Assembly (NCBI GenBank): GCA_027082895.1
Contig: JALWTJ010000395.1
Span: 1 to 14,449, forward strand
Length of the DNA stretch: 14,449 nucleotides
Direction: 5' to 3'
Source: Hyphomicrobiales bacterium
GTDB taxonomy: Bacteria > Pseudomonadota > Alphaproteobacteria > Rhizobiales > Devosiaceae
A program made the translations under genes and the position numbers. Each line of letters begins with the position of its first letter. Position 1 is the first letter of the stretch. Below the pieces are notes generated by a model that searched no databases, was not told the DNA's origin, and worked only from the letters and a program-made list of their open reading frames with translations. This document shows, piece after piece, positions 14,429-14,449 of the stretch.

Positions 14429-14449
14429 ATTATCCCGCGGCACCGGTTT

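Overview
The window reads as chromosomal core sequence from an alphaproteobacterium of moderately high GC with strongly C/G-ending codons. Three things point there: the gene order pyrG-secG-tpiA divergent from ppiD-trpE-trpG-trpD-trpC-moaC-moeA ... lexA; a GAAC-N7-GAAC SOS box, which is the alphaproteobacterial LexA site; and a palindromic mosaic repeat after lexA that resembles the RIME-type intergenic repeats of rhizobia and relatives. The genus cannot be resolved from the sequence.

Minus strand, 1-3242: tpiA (triosephosphate isomerase), secG (translocon subunit) and pyrG (CTP synthase, missing only its last base or bases at the window edge). A strong Rho-independent terminator separates secG from pyrG. 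secG has a plausible promoter and a 14-bp palindrome in its leader.

Plus strand, 3514-12650: a 271-bp divergent gap, then a tightly packed run of ppiD (membrane-anchored periplasmic chaperone/foldase), trpE, trpG, trpD and trpC (chorismate to indole-3-glycerol phosphate), and moaC and moeA (molybdenum cofactor synthesis). Several junctions are ATGA overlaps, so this is very probably one translationally coupled operon. trpF, trpB and trpA are not in the window; alphaproteobacteria usually carry them elsewhere. A soluble chemoreceptor with a C-terminal zinc-binding CZB domain follows 67 bp after moeA.

12651-14449: a 710-bp gap holds a terminator-like hairpin, one perfect SOS box at 12831-12845, and about 500 bp rich in inverted repeats with no convincing reading frame, ending at lexA. 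The SOS box is therefore about 515 bp from the lexA start codon. Either lexA has a very long structured leader, or an SOS-controlled RNA lies between the box and the gene. This is the most interesting part of the window. After lexA, 378 bp without a gene carry a series of hairpins and the mosaic repeat.
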